A stretch of DNA of 8,619 nucleotides from Dehalococcoidia bacterium (GCA_012270525.1 JAAXIE010000223.1:1-8619), one strand, 5' to 3'; counted from the stretch's first letter, positions 1-6,473 are shown. Numbers and translations are program-made. Notes: generated from the letters alone by a model not told the origin.

Positions 1-1010
1 GTGTCGATTATCTCGGCGATCTTTTCCTGCACGTGGGCATAGACGCCAATATTGATGGCGTTGGCTATGCCGTTGGTGAGACCGAGGATGAACTCCAGCT
101 TGGCGATGTTCTTGACCGCCACCTGCTGCATGTACTGGCGCCACATGGTGTTCAGGGTCACGAGACGGTTGTTCAACGCAACGTCGCGGAACAGGAACAT
201 GCGCTCCCAAGGAACCATCACGTCATCGAAGATGGCCATGGCGTCCATCTCCTCGTACTGACCCGCCAATGGATGATCGTAGAGGGAGGCCCCGGAATCG
301 TGGGACTCGCGACAGATGAACTGGAGGCCCGGAGTAGCGACGGGTATGCAGAAGGCGATGGCGTACATTTCTTCGCCAGCGTCGGGGCGCAAGGGACGGT
401 AGGGTGGGACGAAAATCTCGTCGGAGAAGGGGGCGAGGGTGGCCAGCAGCTTGGCCCCACGGACGATGACCCCCTCGGAGGTGGTATCGACGATGCCCAA
501 GGGCACATAGGGGTCGGGCTGCTCCCCCACGGCGGCACCCCGGTTCACCTGGGGATGGCCGAAGGCGTGGGTCATGCAGATGTCGTTCTCACGAGCGTAC
601 TCATGAAAGGCGCGGATGTTGTGGGCGAAGTTCTTATCGCTGCTATCGAAGTGTTCCGCCATCTGGCGGGTGGCGGTGAGCTGGATGTTCACGTAGTCGG
701 GGGAGCGTCCCATCATCCCCTGGGTGGCATAGGCGACGATTTCGAGGGCGCGGCGCCGGCGTATGAGGTCATCGTAGGAGTTGGGGATGATGTAGGAGAG
801 GGGGACCGTGTCACCGGTAGTGGGTGAAGGGAAACCCATGTGCGCGGCCAGGTCGGGCTGGTGCTGTAGGTCGTAGATGCGTGCCAGGGTGCGGGCGGCA
901 CGGGCAAGCTTGGGGTGGGCGGTAACGTCGGCTACGCGCTCGCCTTCGAGCCAGATTTCCCGCTGGTCTTTCAGGCCATGGAGGAACTGGGCACCGGTGC
1001 GCATGGGCAT
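1..1010 (-). CDS. 4-hydroxyphenylacetate 3-hydroxylase (HpaB) family flavin-dependent monooxygenase, 3' end outside window
   Basis: Reading the minus strand from ATG at 1010 gives 336 residues that stay open to the window edge. The family usually runs to about 480-520 residues, so the C-terminal third is missing. Residues 100-106 read MGRSPDY, the HpaB flavin/substrate signature. R102, Y106 and H148 fall where the Arg, Tyr and His active-site residues of characterised HpaB lie. Residues 17-33 (start REIWLEGERV) match the family N-terminus. Family members use FADH2, supplied by a separate reductase (HpaC), to ortho-hydroxylate phenols in the cytoplasm; no reductase is visible here. The cysteine ligands expected of the related 4-hydroxybutyryl-CoA dehydratases are not seen in the corresponding segment, which favours a monooxygenase. 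GAGGTG lies 5 bases upstream of the ATG at 1010 and supports that start over ATG 1004. Family is confident; substrate is unknown. Confidence 0.85.
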   Translation of the reverse strand, partial: MPMRTGAQFLHGLKDQREIWLEGERVADVTAHPKLARAARTLARIYDLQHQPDLAAHMGFPSPTTGDTVPLSYIIPNSYDDLIRRRRALEIVAYATQGMMGRSPDYVNIQLTATRQMAEHFDSSDKNFAHNIRAFHEYARENDICMTHAFGHPQVNRGAAVGEQPDPYVPLGIVDTTSEGVIVRGAKLLATLAPFSDEIFVPPYRPLRPDAGEEMYAIAFCIPVATPGLQFICRESHDSGASLYDHPLAGQYEEMDAMAIFDDVMVPWERMFLFRDVALNNRLVTLNTMWRQYMQQVAVKNIAKLEFILGLTNGIANAINIGVYAHVQEKIAEIID

Positions 1011-1045
1011 GGAAACACCTCGACAGGGGCGGATGGAAGCGGGCC

Positions 1046-1074
1046 ATGTTAGCATGGGGCCCGTAGGTAGCCAA
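1046..1074 (-). promoter_or_regulatory. candidate sigma70-type promoter for the HpaB-family gene
   Basis: On the minus strand TTGGCT (1074-1069) is followed after exactly 17 bases by TAACAT (1051-1046). The -10 matches consensus at 4 of 6 positions and the -35 at 3 of 6. It lies about 36 bases upstream of the ATG at 1010, inside the 164-base divergent region shared with the LLM gene. No equally good promoter was found for the LLM gene on the plus strand. The call rests on spacing and weak consensus only. Confidence 0.3.
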
Positions 1075-1174
1075 GGCTGCCGGGCGGGATGGAGAGGCTT
1101 GGATTGGGCCTCATCCGCCTCGTCACGTCACTCGATCAGCGGATTAGCCCCGGCAAGGGGCGAGGGGGATTGCG

Positions 1175-2137
1175 ATGACCAGCAGCCAGTCGACGCAGTT
1201 CGGAATTCACCTGCCGGTGCGGGTGACCAGCGACGGCCAGACTCCAGGGGTGCCAGCCCGGGCCAAGCTGCTGGACGAGATGGCCGTGGCCGCAGGGGAG
1301 AGCGGTTTTCGCTCGCTGTGGATCACGGACCACCTGCTGTATCTCGACCCGTGGATGGATGCGGTGCTGTTTCTGGCGTCGGTGGCTGGTCGGGCGGAAC
1401 AGTACGGACTCAAGCTGATTCCCGGCGTGCTGGCACTGCCGTTGCGTCACCCCGTGGCGATGGCCCAGACGCTGGCCACGCTGGACATACTTTCGGGCGG
1501 GAACCTGGTCATTGGAGTGGGAGAGGGTTCGACGCAGAAGGACTTCGATGCAGTGGGGCTGCCTTTCGAAGAGCGTCGCCGTCGTCTCAACGAAGCGGTG
1601 CCCCTGCTGCGAAGGCTGTTCACGGAGGAGCATGTGACACACCACGGCGCGCATTATTCGTTCGAAGACATATCGGTGCTGCCCCATCCTGCGCAACAGC
1701 CACATCCGCCCATCTGGATGTCGAGTTGGGGGTCGGAGGTCGGGATGCGGCGGGTGGCCCGGCTGGGGGATGGCTGGGTGGCATCGGGATGGCACAGCAC
1801 GCCGGAGGAGTACGGCGAGGCCCGCAAGGTTCTGGACAGGGAGCTGGCTGCCCGGGGTAAGGAGCCTGGTGCCTTTCCCGGGTGCGCTGACACGATATAC
1901 GTGTATGTCGATGAGAGCGACAACCGGGCGGTTGAGGCGGCCAGCCCGATCATCAAGCACACCACGGGTGGGTTCGAGAACACGAGCGGGCATTACATCG
2001 TGGGCGACTACGCCCGGTGTCGCGAGCTACTGGGCTTGTGGAAGGCACAAGGGCCGGCCCACGTGGCACTGTGGCCTGCGGCCAACCCTGTGGAGCAGAT
2101 CAGGCTGTTCGGGGAGCATGTGTTGCCGTATGTTTAG
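1175..2137 (+). CDS. LLM-class (luciferase-like) flavin/F420-dependent oxidoreductase
   Basis: The 320-residue protein is a full-length single-domain luciferase-like TIM barrel. Supporting segments are SLWITDH (residues 47-53), typical of the beta-2 strand and cofactor region; PLRHPVAMAQ (89-98); and the family hallmark LSGGNLVIGVGEG (106-118). These are followed by an Arg-rich helix near 132-137, a ...YSFED segment, and the late PxPPIWMSS-like strand. The family includes FMN-dependent monooxygenases and F420-dependent dehydrogenases; the sequence does not tell me which cofactor is used or what the substrate is. GAGGGGG at 1162-1168 sits 6 bases before the ATG and fixes the start. The gene is divergent from the HpaB-family gene, so the two could share regulation. 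The stop is TAG at 2135-2137, directly before the lower-GC restriction cassette. Confidence 0.95.
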   Translation: MTSSQSTQFGIHLPVRVTSDGQTPGVPARAKLLDEMAVAAGESGFRSLWITDHLLYLDPWMDAVLFLASVAGRAEQYGLKLIPGVLALPLRHPVAMAQTLATLDILSGGNLVIGVGEGSTQKDFDAVGLPFEERRRRLNEAVPLLRRLFTEEHVTHHGAHYSFEDISVLPHPAQQPHPPIWMSSWGSEVGMRRVARLGDGWVASGWHSTPEEYGEARKVLDRELAARGKEPGAFPGCADTIYVYVDESDNRAVEAASPIIKHTTGGFENTSGHYIVGDYARCRELLGLWKAQGPAHVALWPAANPVEQIRLFGEHVLPYV

Positions 2138-2172
2138 GGGGTATCACGTTCATTACCTTGGACATTCTATGC

Positions 2173-2201
2173 TTGACTAGCTATTCAAAGAGTGGTATCA
2201 G
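2173..2201 (+). promoter_or_regulatory. candidate sigma70-type promoter for the restriction-modification operon
   Basis: TTGACT (2173-2178, 5 of 6 consensus) and TATCAG (2196-2201, 4 of 6) are separated by exactly 17 bases. Transcription would start near 2208, leaving a leader of about 30 bases before the GTG at 2240. The 102-base gap it lies in is AT-richer than the flanking genes. I saw no convincing palindromic C-box for a controller protein, and no controller gene is present. Confidence 0.45.
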
Positions 2202-2239
2202 ATTTAGGCTGCAGGACTGTCTACCGGGGAGTGGGCTGA

Positions 2240-3241
2240 GTGAGGACAATGCAGGGCCAATGCGAGAACATGTCTGGGGGTGACTCGAAGTCGATCCGGC
2301 CCGCTTCAGCCGAACCGCCCCGATGCGCGGACTTGTTTTGCGGGATCGGGGGGTTCCACGTCGCTGCGCGGAACCTAGGGCTAGATGTCGTGTTCGCTTG
2401 CGACATCGACGAAGAAGCGCGGCGAGCCTACAAGGTAAACTTCAGCCTACAACCGAGTGGCGATATCGTTCGCATTCCTAGCCTGGATGTTCCAGACCAC
2501 GATCTTCTCTTCGCAGGGTTTCCTTGCCAACCGTTTTCCATTATTGGACGACAGCGAGGGTTCGCCGATCCCAGAGGCGAGCTTTTTTTTGAGGTCCTAA
2601 GAATCCTACGGGACAAGCAGCCCCAAGGGGTCATATTGGAAAACGTCAAACAGTTGTCAACGGTCAGCCGTGGCAAGGTTTTGGCCAGGATCGTGACTGA
2701 CCTGGAACATCTAGGCTACGCAGTCGACTGTAGGGTCTTGAACGCCCTTGATTTCGGATTGCCTCAAAAGAGGGAGCGGACGATCATAGTCGCTACGCAG
2801 CACGACACCATCTTTCCTTGGCCCCAACAGCGAATACCGATGACTCCATTAGCTGACTTGCTGGAAACCAACCCGCACAGAAAATACTACGTCTCCCCAG
2901 CAATCCGAGCCAAGCGACATGAACGGCACAAGGCAGATTTGTCTCCGGCGGTCTGGCACGAGAACAAAGCAGGCAACATTTCAAGCCATGCTTGGTCTTG
3001 CGCACTCCGGGCTGGGGCATCTCATAACTACCTGCTAGTTGATGGTGAACGGCGGCTGACGGCCAGAGAACTACTACGCTTGCAGGGATTCCCTGATAGC
3101 TGGGAGATAGTCTGCAACGACTCGCAGACTCGAAAACAGGCAGGCAATGCCGTTCCCGTCCCGATGGTTCAGGCAGTCATTGAAGGGATGTTGCACGTCA
3201 TTGAGCGAGCCAAGGTTACGCAGCAGGGGGCAACTGAATAG
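2240..3241 (+). CDS. DNA (cytosine-5-)-methyltransferase, type II modification enzyme
   Basis: This 333-residue protein transfers a methyl group from S-adenosylmethionine to C5 of cytosine in a specific DNA site. All key motifs appear in order: I, DLFCGIGGF (31-39); IV, PCQPFS (95-100) with catalytic Cys96; VI, ENV (134-136); VIII, QKRER (176-180); IX region, RLTARELLRLQGFP (272-285); X, GNAVP (302-306). The roughly 80 residues between VIII and IX (about 190-270) form the target-recognition domain, so the length is normal for a single-specificity enzyme; the recognition site cannot be read from it. The start is uncertain. GTG 2240 has GGGGAG 8 bases upstream; ATG 2249 and ATG 2270 are alternatives and would remove only N-terminal residues before motif I. 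The 3' end overlaps the next reading frame. It is the first gene of the cassette and should protect host DNA from the downstream endonuclease. Confidence 0.95.
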   Translation: MRTMQGQCENMSGGDSKSIRPASAEPPRCADLFCGIGGFHVAARNLGLDVVFACDIDEEARRAYKVNFSLQPSGDIVRIPSLDVPDHDLLFAGFPCQPFSIIGRQRGFADPRGELFFEVLRILRDKQPQGVILENVKQLSTVSRGKVLARIVTDLEHLGYAVDCRVLNALDFGLPQKRERTIIVATQHDTIFPWPQQRIPMTPLADLLETNPHRKYYVSPAIRAKRHERHKADLSPAVWHENKAGNISSHAWSCALRAGASHNYLLVDGERRLTARELLRLQGFPDSWEIVCNDSQTRKQAGNAVPVPMVQAVIEGMLHVIERAKVTQQGATE

Positions 3242-3935
3242 AGGCCCGTATCCTCTCGGGGAAATCCCCGACGCCGTACTGGTGGAAGTGGGGAAGCAGA
3301 TAGTTCACCGTTTGGCGGTCGGGCTGGGCGACATTACGGGAGACGACTTCGGGACTTTCTTTGCCAAGGCCGTCAACGGGGTGCACCGAGCCAGCCCCCT
3401 TGGCTTGGTGGATGTGGAATGGAATAATTGTGCCTGGTCGGTAAAGACTGTGAAAGTAGCGCAACCTTTCTCCCAGCGCACAGTTCGACTTATTTCCGGA
3501 CGCAATTCGCCCGATTATTCTCTGGGTATACAGAATCCTCATGCTGATCCTGATGCGACGGGCCGAGCTGTCCTCACCGTTTGGAACGCGAGGGTCAATC
3601 AAAGCATGGGAGGCCATGAAGACCTGCGAATCGCCGTATTGATCCGGAACGTCGAGGCGCGACGCTTCTCCCTGTTCGAAGAGGAAGTGCAACGGTTCTC
3701 CCCTGTGGACTTTGCATGGAGTTTCAACTCTAGGAACAACTTAGAAGGGCACGATAAGGTGACGGGAGAACATCGATTCACTTGGCAGCCACATGGCAGC
3801 CAATTTACCGTTATTCGAGACGTACCCGGTTCCGCGCGTAAGTTCTCAATCAAGCCGGATATTCCGATCATGGAGTCTGCCGAAGTGCTGGCTTGGGCTA
3901 ACTACCAAGACGATTGGATTGACATACAAGAATGA
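3147..3935 (+). CDS. putative type II restriction endonuclease (unrecognised family), partner of the C5 methyltransferase
   Basis: I do not recognise this 262-residue protein as a named family. Its role is inferred from position between a C5 methyltransferase and Vsr, from its size, and from a possible nuclease core. Residues 84-103 contain PLGLVDV, then nine residues later WSVKTVK. D89 with S98-x-K100 could be a PD-(D/E)xK active site in which Ser replaces the usual acidic residue; family members with other substitutions at this place are known (MspI has Asn). Further distinctive stretches are VRLISGRNSPDYS (113-125) and FTWQPHGSQF (211-220). No membrane segment or signal peptide is seen. 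The start is doubtful: ATG 3147 makes the first 31 residues overlap the methyltransferase motif X region, no good ribosome site precedes it, and CTG 3234 or GTG 3282/3288 could be used. The stop overlaps the vsr start (ATGA at 3932-3935), implying translational coupling. Gene reality is likely; function is moderately supported. Confidence 0.65.
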   Translation: MPFPSRWFRQSLKGCCTSLSEPRLRSRGQLNRGPYPLGEIPDAVLVEVGKQIVHRLAVGLGDITGDDFGTFFAKAVNGVHRASPLGLVDVEWNNCAWSVKTVKVAQPFSQRTVRLISGRNSPDYSLGIQNPHADPDATGRAVLTVWNARVNQSMGGHEDLRIAVLIRNVEARRFSLFEEEVQRFSPVDFAWSFNSRNNLEGHDKVTGEHRFTWQPHGSQFTVIRDVPGSARKFSIKPDIPIMESAEVLAWANYQDDWIDIQE

Positions 3936-4354
3936 GCGCGACGCGAGAGGAATCCCCAGCACATCGCAGTTGGGTCATGAGCCGAGTGAGAGGGAAGGAC
4001 ACTTCCGCAGAGTTGCGGGTGCGGTCGGCGATGCACCAAGCGGGTTATCGGTATCGCCTTCACGTCCGGAGGCTGCCAGGGTGTCCTGATATCGTGTTGC
4101 CTCGATTTCGCATAGCCATCTTCGTTCACGGCTGCTTCTGGCATCGCCACACCGATTGCCGTTACGCGTCCACTCCCCAAAGCAACGCAGATTATTGGAC
4201 GAAGAAATTCCAGCGAAACGTCGCCAGGGACGAAGCGGTTCATGCTGCCTTGCAGGGTGCTGGCTGGAACGTCTTGGTCATTTGGGAGTGCCAGACGCGC
4301 AATCGGGAGCAATTGGACACGGTGCTCTTCTCGCGTCTACCTCGACGTGGCTAG
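3932..4354 (+). CDS. vsr: Very short patch repair (Vsr) DNA mismatch endonuclease
   Basis: Vsr nicks 5' of the T in T:G mismatches that arise when 5-methylcytosine deaminates, starting short-patch repair. The 140-residue protein has the whole family pattern: RSWVMSRVRGKDTSAE (12-27), LPGCPDIV (48-55) with catalytic Asp53, FVHGCFWHRHTDC (64-76) giving catalytic histidines 66 and 71 and the zinc-binding set C68, H73, C76, then YW..K...N..RD (88-100) and VIWEC (116-120) with the final zinc Cys120. Length fits the family (E. coli Vsr is about 156). The ATG overlaps the stop of the preceding gene by ATGA and has only a weak ribosome site, so translation probably depends on the upstream gene. As in other systems where vsr accompanies a C5 methyltransferase, it should repair damage at that enzyme's own target site. 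Confidence 0.96.
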   Translation: MSATREESPAHRSWVMSRVRGKDTSAELRVRSAMHQAGYRYRLHVRRLPGCPDIVLPRFRIAIFVHGCFWHRHTDCRYASTPQSNADYWTKKFQRNVARDEAVHAALQGAGWNVLVIWECQTRNREQLDTVLFSRLPRRG

Positions 4355-4371
4355 CTAAAATAGGTTGCCTC

Positions 4372-4794
4372 TCACCGGTGGCCTAGCCGCACCGCTAGGG
4401 GGAAGGGCCGCTTAGCTTGCCTTGCACGGCGGGGGCAGGCCCTGCCCCTAGCGCGCATCGGGACCAGCCTCTGGGCGACGGGGTCGACGCCCAAGAGGGC
4501 CTCTTCGAGGGTTACGGCTCCGAGGAGGGGCTCGGTGTCTTCCTGGTTGAACATCACCGGCGTGACGATGTCCTGAGATTCGACGAGCATGCGCATACGC
4601 CCGACGGCCATCTCCCGAATCTCGCCCTGAGCGAACTCGAACTCCCGCCGGACGATGGGTTCCACGCCAAGCTGGCGCAGGACTGAGCCGGGCACCGCGC
4701 TGAAGGAAGTCCCGGTGTCCACAAGGGCCTGCAGGGACATAGTGCGCTGCCACTGGAGGTCGCCAACGATGATTGGAACGCTGAATATGCCCAT
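4372..4794 (-). CDS. retropepsin-like aspartyl protease domain protein with unusual basic C-terminal tail
   Basis: The 140-residue protein has a single clan-AA aspartic protease fold. ALVDTGTSF (23-31) carries the catalytic Asp26-Thr-Gly, followed by the hydrophobic strand VPGSVLRQLGVEP (34-46), and the closing family signature PLLGAVTLEEALLGVDP (89-105) with a LVP strand at 110-112. Such one-domain proteins act as homodimers; physiological substrates are unknown. There is no signal peptide or membrane segment, so it is probably cytoplasmic. The start is ATG 4794, with GGGAG 6 bases upstream. Homologues as I know them end near the LVP strand, whereas here about 28 further residues (113-140), rich in Arg, Ala and Pro, run across inverted repeats towards the acquired restriction cassette. 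The original stop may have been lost. The gene starts 26 bases after the ThDP enzyme stop, so the two are probably co-transcribed. The longer open frame upstream of 4794 is a shadow of that enzyme. Confidence 0.82.
   Translation of the reverse strand: MGIFSVPIIVGDLQWQRTMSLQALVDTGTSFSAVPGSVLRQLGVEPIVRREFEFAQGEIREMAVGRMRMLVESQDIVTPVMFNQEDTEPLLGAVTLEEALLGVDPVAQRLVPMRARGRACPRRARQAKRPFPLAVRLGHR
4382..4399. terminator. possible bidirectional terminator hairpin at convergent 3' ends
   Basis: CCTAGC (4382-4387) and GCTAGG (4394-4399) form a perfect 6-bp stem with a 6-base loop, 27 bases after the vsr stop. No T-run follows in either direction, so intrinsic termination is uncertain. On the minus strand it lies inside the last codons of the protease gene. 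CACCGGTG, an 8-base palindrome at 4373-4380, adjoins it. Confidence 0.3.
4432..4448. repeat. GC-rich 17-base palindrome (possible hairpin)
   Basis: GGGGCAG (4432-4438) and CTGCCCC (4442-4448) pair perfectly around GCC; the full 17 bases are an 8+1+8 inverted repeat. It falls within the basic tail of the protease gene (about residues 116-121). It could be a transcription terminator for either convergent operon or a relic of the insertion junction. No T-run follows. Confidence 0.45.
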
Positions 4795-4820
4795 GTTGTT
4801 CTCCCGTACCTGTCTATGCC

Positions 4821-6461
4821 CTAGTTCGAAAACACCGGGTCTTCGCGGGTGATGAATTCGAGGACTGCGGGGTGTCCGGCGGCGGTGGACTCGAGGGCGC
4901 GACGGATAGCGGGAACGATTTCGCCGGGGCGTTCCACACGCTGGCTGAAGGAGCCGAGGGAGCGGGTCATGCTCATGTAGTCTCCGGTGAGGTACTTGGT
5001 GCGGTAGCGTTCGGCAGCCAAGGGGATGTTCTTCTCGTAGCCGCCCATGGCGGAGTTGTTGAGGATGACGGTGATGCTGGGGATTTTTTCGCGCACGGCG
5101 GTCTCGAAGTCGATTCCGGCCATGCCGACGGCAGTGTCGCCCATGACGTTGATGCATTGCTTGTTCGGGGCAGCCAGTTGCGCCCCCAAGGCCAAGCCCA
5201 AGCCGGTGCCCAACTGGGTGGAGTTTCCCCACCCGATGTAGGTGCGGGGCTGGGTGGTCTGCCAGAAGGGGACCATCTGGTCGCGGGGATTGCCGGAGTC
5301 GTGGGTGATGATGGTGTTGCCGACATCGACGGTCTGCAGCAGGTCCCATATGACGCGGTAGGGGTTGAGGGGCACCTGCTCGGAGGTGAGGCGCTCGTTC
5401 CACTGGGCCAGCCATTCCTGCTTGACCGACCCGATTTCGGCCGCCGTGCCATTGGAGCCGTTGGCGTGAGCAGGGCCGTTGGCCCCGGCTTGGGACTTCA
5501 CTTCGTCGATGATCTGGCGCAGGACGAGCCTGGCATCGCCGATGATGGCGAGGTCGATGGGGTACTCGCCGTTGATGTCCTTGGGGTCGTTGGTGGACTG
5601 GACGATGACCTTGCCAGGGGGGACTGCAGCTGAGGCGAGGGTCTTCTGGAAGCTGGTGCCGATGCCGAATACCAGATCGCACTTGCCGAGGAAATGGTTG
5701 ACCATGCGGGTCTGGGTGTTGCCCCCGGCACCGAGGGCGAGGGGATGGTTTTCGGGGAAGGAGCTCTTGCCCAAAGTGGTGGTCATCACCGGGGCCTGCA
5801 GGAGCTCGGCGAGTTCCACCAACTCGTCCGTGGCCTCGGCGTAGAGGCAGCCTTGGCCGGCGTAGACCAAGGGCAATTTGGCCCCCAGCAGGGCACGGGC
5901 TACGTCGGCGACGTCGCGGGGGTCGCCAGCACTGCGGATGGGGCGCACGGGGTTGTACTGGACAGAGTCGTCGGCGGGGGCAATGGCCACGTCGCCGGGC
6001 ACTTCCAGCATGACGGGGGAGGGTCTGCCGGAACGCAGGTAGGTGAAGGCACGGCGCATCATCTCGGGCACGCGCTTAGGGGAGTTGATAAGCTCGGCCC
6101 ACTTGGTGACATGACGGTAGTTGTCCATGCCGGAGAAGTTGGATGGGGTGCCCAGCTTGTCGGTGCCTGCCTGACCGGGGAGGACGAGGATGGGGGTGGA
6201 ATCGGCATAGGCTTGGGCGATGCCACCGAAGGCGTTCTCGATGCCCGGCCCGGCCTGAACGGTCAGAACGCCGGTGCGCCGACCGTTGAGGGTGCGGGTG
6301 TAGCCGTCGGCCATGTTGACGGCGCATCTTTCCATGCGGGCGACGACGGGGCGTATCTCCGCCCCAGCGGCCGCGTCGATGATGGGGCTGTTGGGGAAGC
6401 AGAAGAGGAACTCCACTCCCTCCTGCTTCAGGATATCGGCGATGGCGTTGCGTGCTTCCAC
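4821..6461 (-). CDS. thiamine-diphosphate-dependent enzyme, acetolactate synthase-like
   Basis: The 546-residue protein has the three-domain layout of the acetolactate synthase/decarboxylase superfamily: ThDP-binding N domain (about 1-165), central domain (about 180-315) and C domain (about 378-540). Glu44 in VARMER matches the catalytic glutamate that activates the thiazolium ring. The metal and diphosphate motif begins MGDTAVGM at 440 and ends with LNN at 467-469; Thr443 stands where GDG or GDA is usual. Residues 324-343 form a Gly/Ala/Asn-rich linker not expected in the core fold. The reaction is presumably decarboxylation or carboligation of a 2-keto acid or acyl-CoA, but the substrate cannot be assigned, and a biosynthetic IlvB role is not supported because no regulatory subunit or ilv gene is nearby. 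The start is GTG 6461, with AGGAG 7 bases upstream; TTG 6503 would give 14 extra residues but lies almost at the predicted transcription start. It is probably co-transcribed with the protease gene downstream. Confidence 0.9.
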   Translation of the reverse strand: MEARNAIADILKQEGVEFLFCFPNSPIIDAAAGAEIRPVVARMERCAVNMADGYTRTLNGRRTGVLTVQAGPGIENAFGGIAQAYADSTPILVLPGQAGTDKLGTPSNFSGMDNYRHVTKWAELINSPKRVPEMMRRAFTYLRSGRPSPVMLEVPGDVAIAPADDSVQYNPVRPIRSAGDPRDVADVARALLGAKLPLVYAGQGCLYAEATDELVELAELLQAPVMTTTLGKSSFPENHPLALGAGGNTQTRMVNHFLGKCDLVFGIGTSFQKTLASAAVPPGKVIVQSTNDPKDINGEYPIDLAIIGDARLVLRQIIDEVKSQAGANGPAHANGSNGTAAEIGSVKQEWLAQWNERLTSEQVPLNPYRVIWDLLQTVDVGNTIITHDSGNPRDQMVPFWQTTQPRTYIGWGNSTQLGTGLGLALGAQLAAPNKQCINVMGDTAVGMAGIDFETAVREKIPSITVILNNSAMGGYEKNIPLAAERYRTKYLTGDYMSMTRSLGSFSQRVERPGEIVPAIRRALESTAAGHPAVLEFITREDPVFSN

Positions 6462-6468
6462 AGTGAGG

Positions 6469-6473
6469 CTCCT
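6469..6473 (-). promoter_or_regulatory. ribosome-binding site deciding the ThDP enzyme start
   Basis: AGGAG on the minus strand lies 7 bases before GTG 6461. No comparable site precedes the alternative TTG at 6503. The protein read from the GTG also begins where the N-terminal ThDP domain begins. Confidence 0.7.

Larger units (their letters stand above)
2138..4371 (+). other. Type II restriction-modification plus Vsr cassette (probable acquired island)
   Basis: Three same-strand genes (C5 methyltransferase, putative endonuclease, Vsr) fill this block with overlapping ends and their own candidate promoter. Two sampled 60-base lines inside it are 52% G+C, against 68% for one sampled line in the ThDP gene, which fits horizontal acquisition. 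No transposase, integrase or long terminal repeats are visible. The only shared flank is a 7-base TAGGGGG at 2135-2141 and 4396-4402, which may be chance. The boundaries given are simply the ends of the neighbouring host genes. Confidence 0.6.

Noticed and set aside
33..827. Long plus-strand open frame antisense to the HpaB-family gene
   Set aside because: The minus strand encodes clear HpaB motifs here; the plus frame is a Gly/Val/His-rich mirror product without a domain.
4795..5682. Upstream part of a long minus-strand open frame continuous with the protease gene
   Set aside because: It is a shadow of the ThDP enzyme in another frame: rich in Arg, His and Pro with no domain, while the protease fold begins cleanly at ATG 4794 with a ribosome site.
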